From positions 10,973 through 74,972 of the forward strand of contig JANLPQ010000097.1 in assembly GCA_031367325.1 (NCBI GenBank): a stretch of 64,000 nt of DNA, written 5' to 3'. A program made the translations under genes and the position numbers. The DNA is from JAAFIP01 sp031367325 (lineage in GTDB: Bacteria; Pseudomonadota; Gammaproteobacteria; Burkholderiales; Burkholderiaceae_C). Under the pieces are notes generated by a model, which saw only the letters and a list, made by a program, of their open reading frames with translations, made no database searches and was not told where the DNA came from. Positions 62,483 to 64,000 of this stretch are shown here, one piece after another (position 1 is the first letter of the stretch; each line of letters opens with the position of its first letter).

Positions 62483-64000
62483 ATGAACTTTGAACTAAAA
62501 ACCCTGTCTTGGGCGCAAGCCGCTACCACCCCGGCGTCGCTGCTGGTGGTGCTGCTGACCAAATCATCCAGCGAAAACGCCAAACCTGCGGACGGCGCTA
62601 TAGCGGCACTGGTCGCCCAGGCCCGCGCTGCTGGCGACCACGACGGCGCGGCGGGCAAAATGCTGCAAACCTACGCCATGGTGGGCGTGAAAGCGCATAA
62701 AGTCATGCTGGTTGGGGTGGGCGAGGGCGCTGCATCGGCGCTGGCACGCAATGTGAGCAAGGCCGTGGCAGCCGCAGTGGCCGCTTTCAAACCTGCCAGC
62801 AGCGACAAGCAAGCTCATATCATCATCAGCTTGGCGGCGCTGGCCGATGTGGGTGGGGTACAGGCCGCTGTTGCCTCTGCGGTAAGTGCCGCTATACAAG
62901 CCGCCGCACAGGCAAGCTACGTTTACAGCAGCACCAAAAGCAAGCCTATTGCCCGACGTGCGGCCTACGTTACCGTGGGTGCGCCACTGGCCCGCACGGT
63001 GCAAGCCGCGTTTGACCAGTCGGTAGCCTGCGTGCAAGGGGTAGAGCTGGCCAAAGAATGGGCCAACCGCCCCAGCAACCACGCCACCCCGTCCATGCTG
63101 GCCGATGTGGCCGTAGCCATCGCCAAGGGCCACAAAAACCTGCACTGCGAGGTGCTAGGCCCCAAAGAAGTAGCCAAGCTGGGCATGGGCTCGTTCATGG
63201 CGGTGTCGCAAGGCTCACCCGAGCCGCTGCGCTTTATCGTCCTGGGCTACCAGGGCGCTGCCAAAACCCAGGCACCTACCGTGCTGGTAGGCAAGGGCAT
63301 TACGTTCGATACCGGCGGCATATCGCTCAAGCCCGCGGCAGACATGGACGAGATGAAGCACGACATGGGCGGCGCGGCCAGCGTGCTGGGTGTGTTCAAG
63401 GCGCTGAGCGTGCTCAAACCCGCTATCAACGTAGTGGGCTTGATTCCTACTTGCGAAAACATGCCCGATGGCAAAGCCATCAAACCCGGCGACGTGGTCA
63501 CCAGTATGAGCGGCCAAACCATTGAAATACTCAACACCGACGCCGAAGGCCGCCTGATACTGTGCGACGCGCTAACCTACGCCGAGCGCTTTAAACCCGC
63601 CGCCGTCATCGACATTGCCACCCTCACGGGTGCCTGCGTGATAGCGCTAGGCCACACACGCAGCGGCTTGTTTGCCACCGATGATGCCCTGGCCACGGCC
63701 CTGCAGTCTGCAGGCGAGGCCGCACTAGACCCCTGCTGGCGCATGCCGCTAGACGACGACTACGCCGAAGGCCTGAAAACCAACTTTGCCGACGTAGCCA
63801 ACGTAGCAGGCCGCGCGGGTGGGGCCATTACGGCGGCCAAGTTTTTGCAGCGCTTTGCCAAGGCCTACCCATGGGCACACCTAGACATTGCCGGTACCGC
63901 CTGGAAGAGCGGCGGCACCGCCAAAGGAGCCACTGGCAGGCCCATACCGTTGCTGCTGAACTATCTGCTGCATTTTGACCCACAAAGCAGTGCTAAATTA
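62483..64000 (+). CDS. pepA: Leucyl aminopeptidase (M17), 3' end outside window
   Basis: The first 506 codons are present and the frame is open at the window edge, near the normal end of the family. The metal-binding active site is complete: VGKGITFDTGGISLKPAADM with Lys and Asp ligands, DMGGAASVLG, and NTDAEGRLILCDALTY with the Asp/Glu ligands and the arginine. It is a cytoplasmic hexameric aminopeptidase; some PepA proteins also bind DNA. It is divergent from lptF by 61 bp, a common arrangement in Burkholderiales. Confidence 0.95.
   Translation, partial: MNFELKTLSWAQAATTPASLLVVLLTKSSSENAKPADGAIAALVAQARAAGDHDGAAGKMLQTYAMVGVKAHKVMLVGVGEGAASALARNVSKAVAAAVAAFKPASSDKQAHIIISLAALADVGGVQAAVASAVSAAIQAAAQASYVYSSTKSKPIARRAAYVTVGAPLARTVQAAFDQSVACVQGVELAKEWANRPSNHATPSMLADVAVAIAKGHKNLHCEVLGPKEVAKLGMGSFMAVSQGSPEPLRFIVLGYQGAAKTQAPTVLVGKGITFDTGGISLKPAADMDEMKHDMGGAASVLGVFKALSVLKPAINVVGLIPTCENMPDGKAIKPGDVVTSMSGQTIEILNTDAEGRLILCDALTYAERFKPAAVIDIATLTGACVIALGHTRSGLFATDDALATALQSAGEAALDPCWRMPLDDDYAEGLKTNFADVANVAGRAGGAITAAKFLQRFAKAYPWAHLDIAGTAWKSGGTAKGATGRPIPLLLNYLLHFDPQSSAKL

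Noticed and set aside
62422..62658. 79-codon N-terminal extension of LptF
   Set aside because: It would overlap the divergent pepA gene, and LptF homologues start at the MLFDSSLRKEL position.

Overview
The window looks like chromosome of a member of the Comamonadaceae (Burkholderiales, Betaproteobacteria). Pointers are a small Trp-rich membrane protein of the TIGR04438 type, the divergent pepA / lptF-lptG arrangement, a Bug/TctC-type periplasmic binding protein, a paired circularly permuted ATP-grasp and alpha-E gene, and AGGAG-led genes that often start with TTG or GTG. I cannot fix the genus. Genes are tightly packed on both strands. I saw no rRNA, tRNA, CRISPR array, prophage or intact insertion sequence.

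Layout. 1-13 kb: a polyamine uptake and catabolism island. A divergent MocR-type regulator (cut by the window edge) faces a gamma-glutamyl hydrolase, a glutamate-polyamine ligase, a polyamine aminotransferase and a complete PotFGHI ABC importer, in the order known from Pseudomonas spuABCD-FGH. An outer-membrane porin, an aldehyde dehydrogenase and a second glutamine-synthetase paralogue follow. 13-17 kb: housekeeping genes (small cytochrome c, Trp-rich protein, ilvD, lgt). 16.9-22.5 kb: a malonate operon (FCD-type GntR regulator, malonyl-CoA decarboxylase, orphan TctC binding protein, crotonase, malonyl-CoA synthetase). 22.7-34 kb: a secreted DUF11-repeat protein, two drug/metabolite exporters, a hybrid sensor kinase, a hydrolase, an acyl-CoA synthetase and assorted enzymes. 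34-42.5 kb: plsY, a retropepsin-like protease, yajQ, murB, a glycine-rich protein, ridA and comEC. 42.4-43 kb is a gene-free scar of repeats. 43-50 kb: GNAT, ATP-grasp and alpha-E genes, then a probable D-amino-acid module (LysR, dadA, amino-acid binding protein, Asp/Glu racemase). 50.5-54.3 kb: a response regulator fused to a nucleotide cyclase and a Ser/Thr kinase, divergent from a PAS histidine kinase. 54.4-59 kb: an RND efflux adaptor and pump. 59.5-64 kb: cbiX, lptG, lptF and pepA (cut by the window edge).

The most striking feature cuts across the whole window. A family of about 40-60 bp palindromic repeats has at least fifteen copies, with core CTGCTCAAGCAG followed by GCTAT...ATAGC. 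Only four copies are intergenic. Eleven sit inside genes, are read in frame as extra protein sequence, and use at least five of the six possible reading frames. Two of them encode most of a signal peptide. This resembles in principle the protein-invading palindromic elements known from Rickettsia. A second, unrelated structured repeat occurs as an inverted pair at 59.1-59.3 kb.
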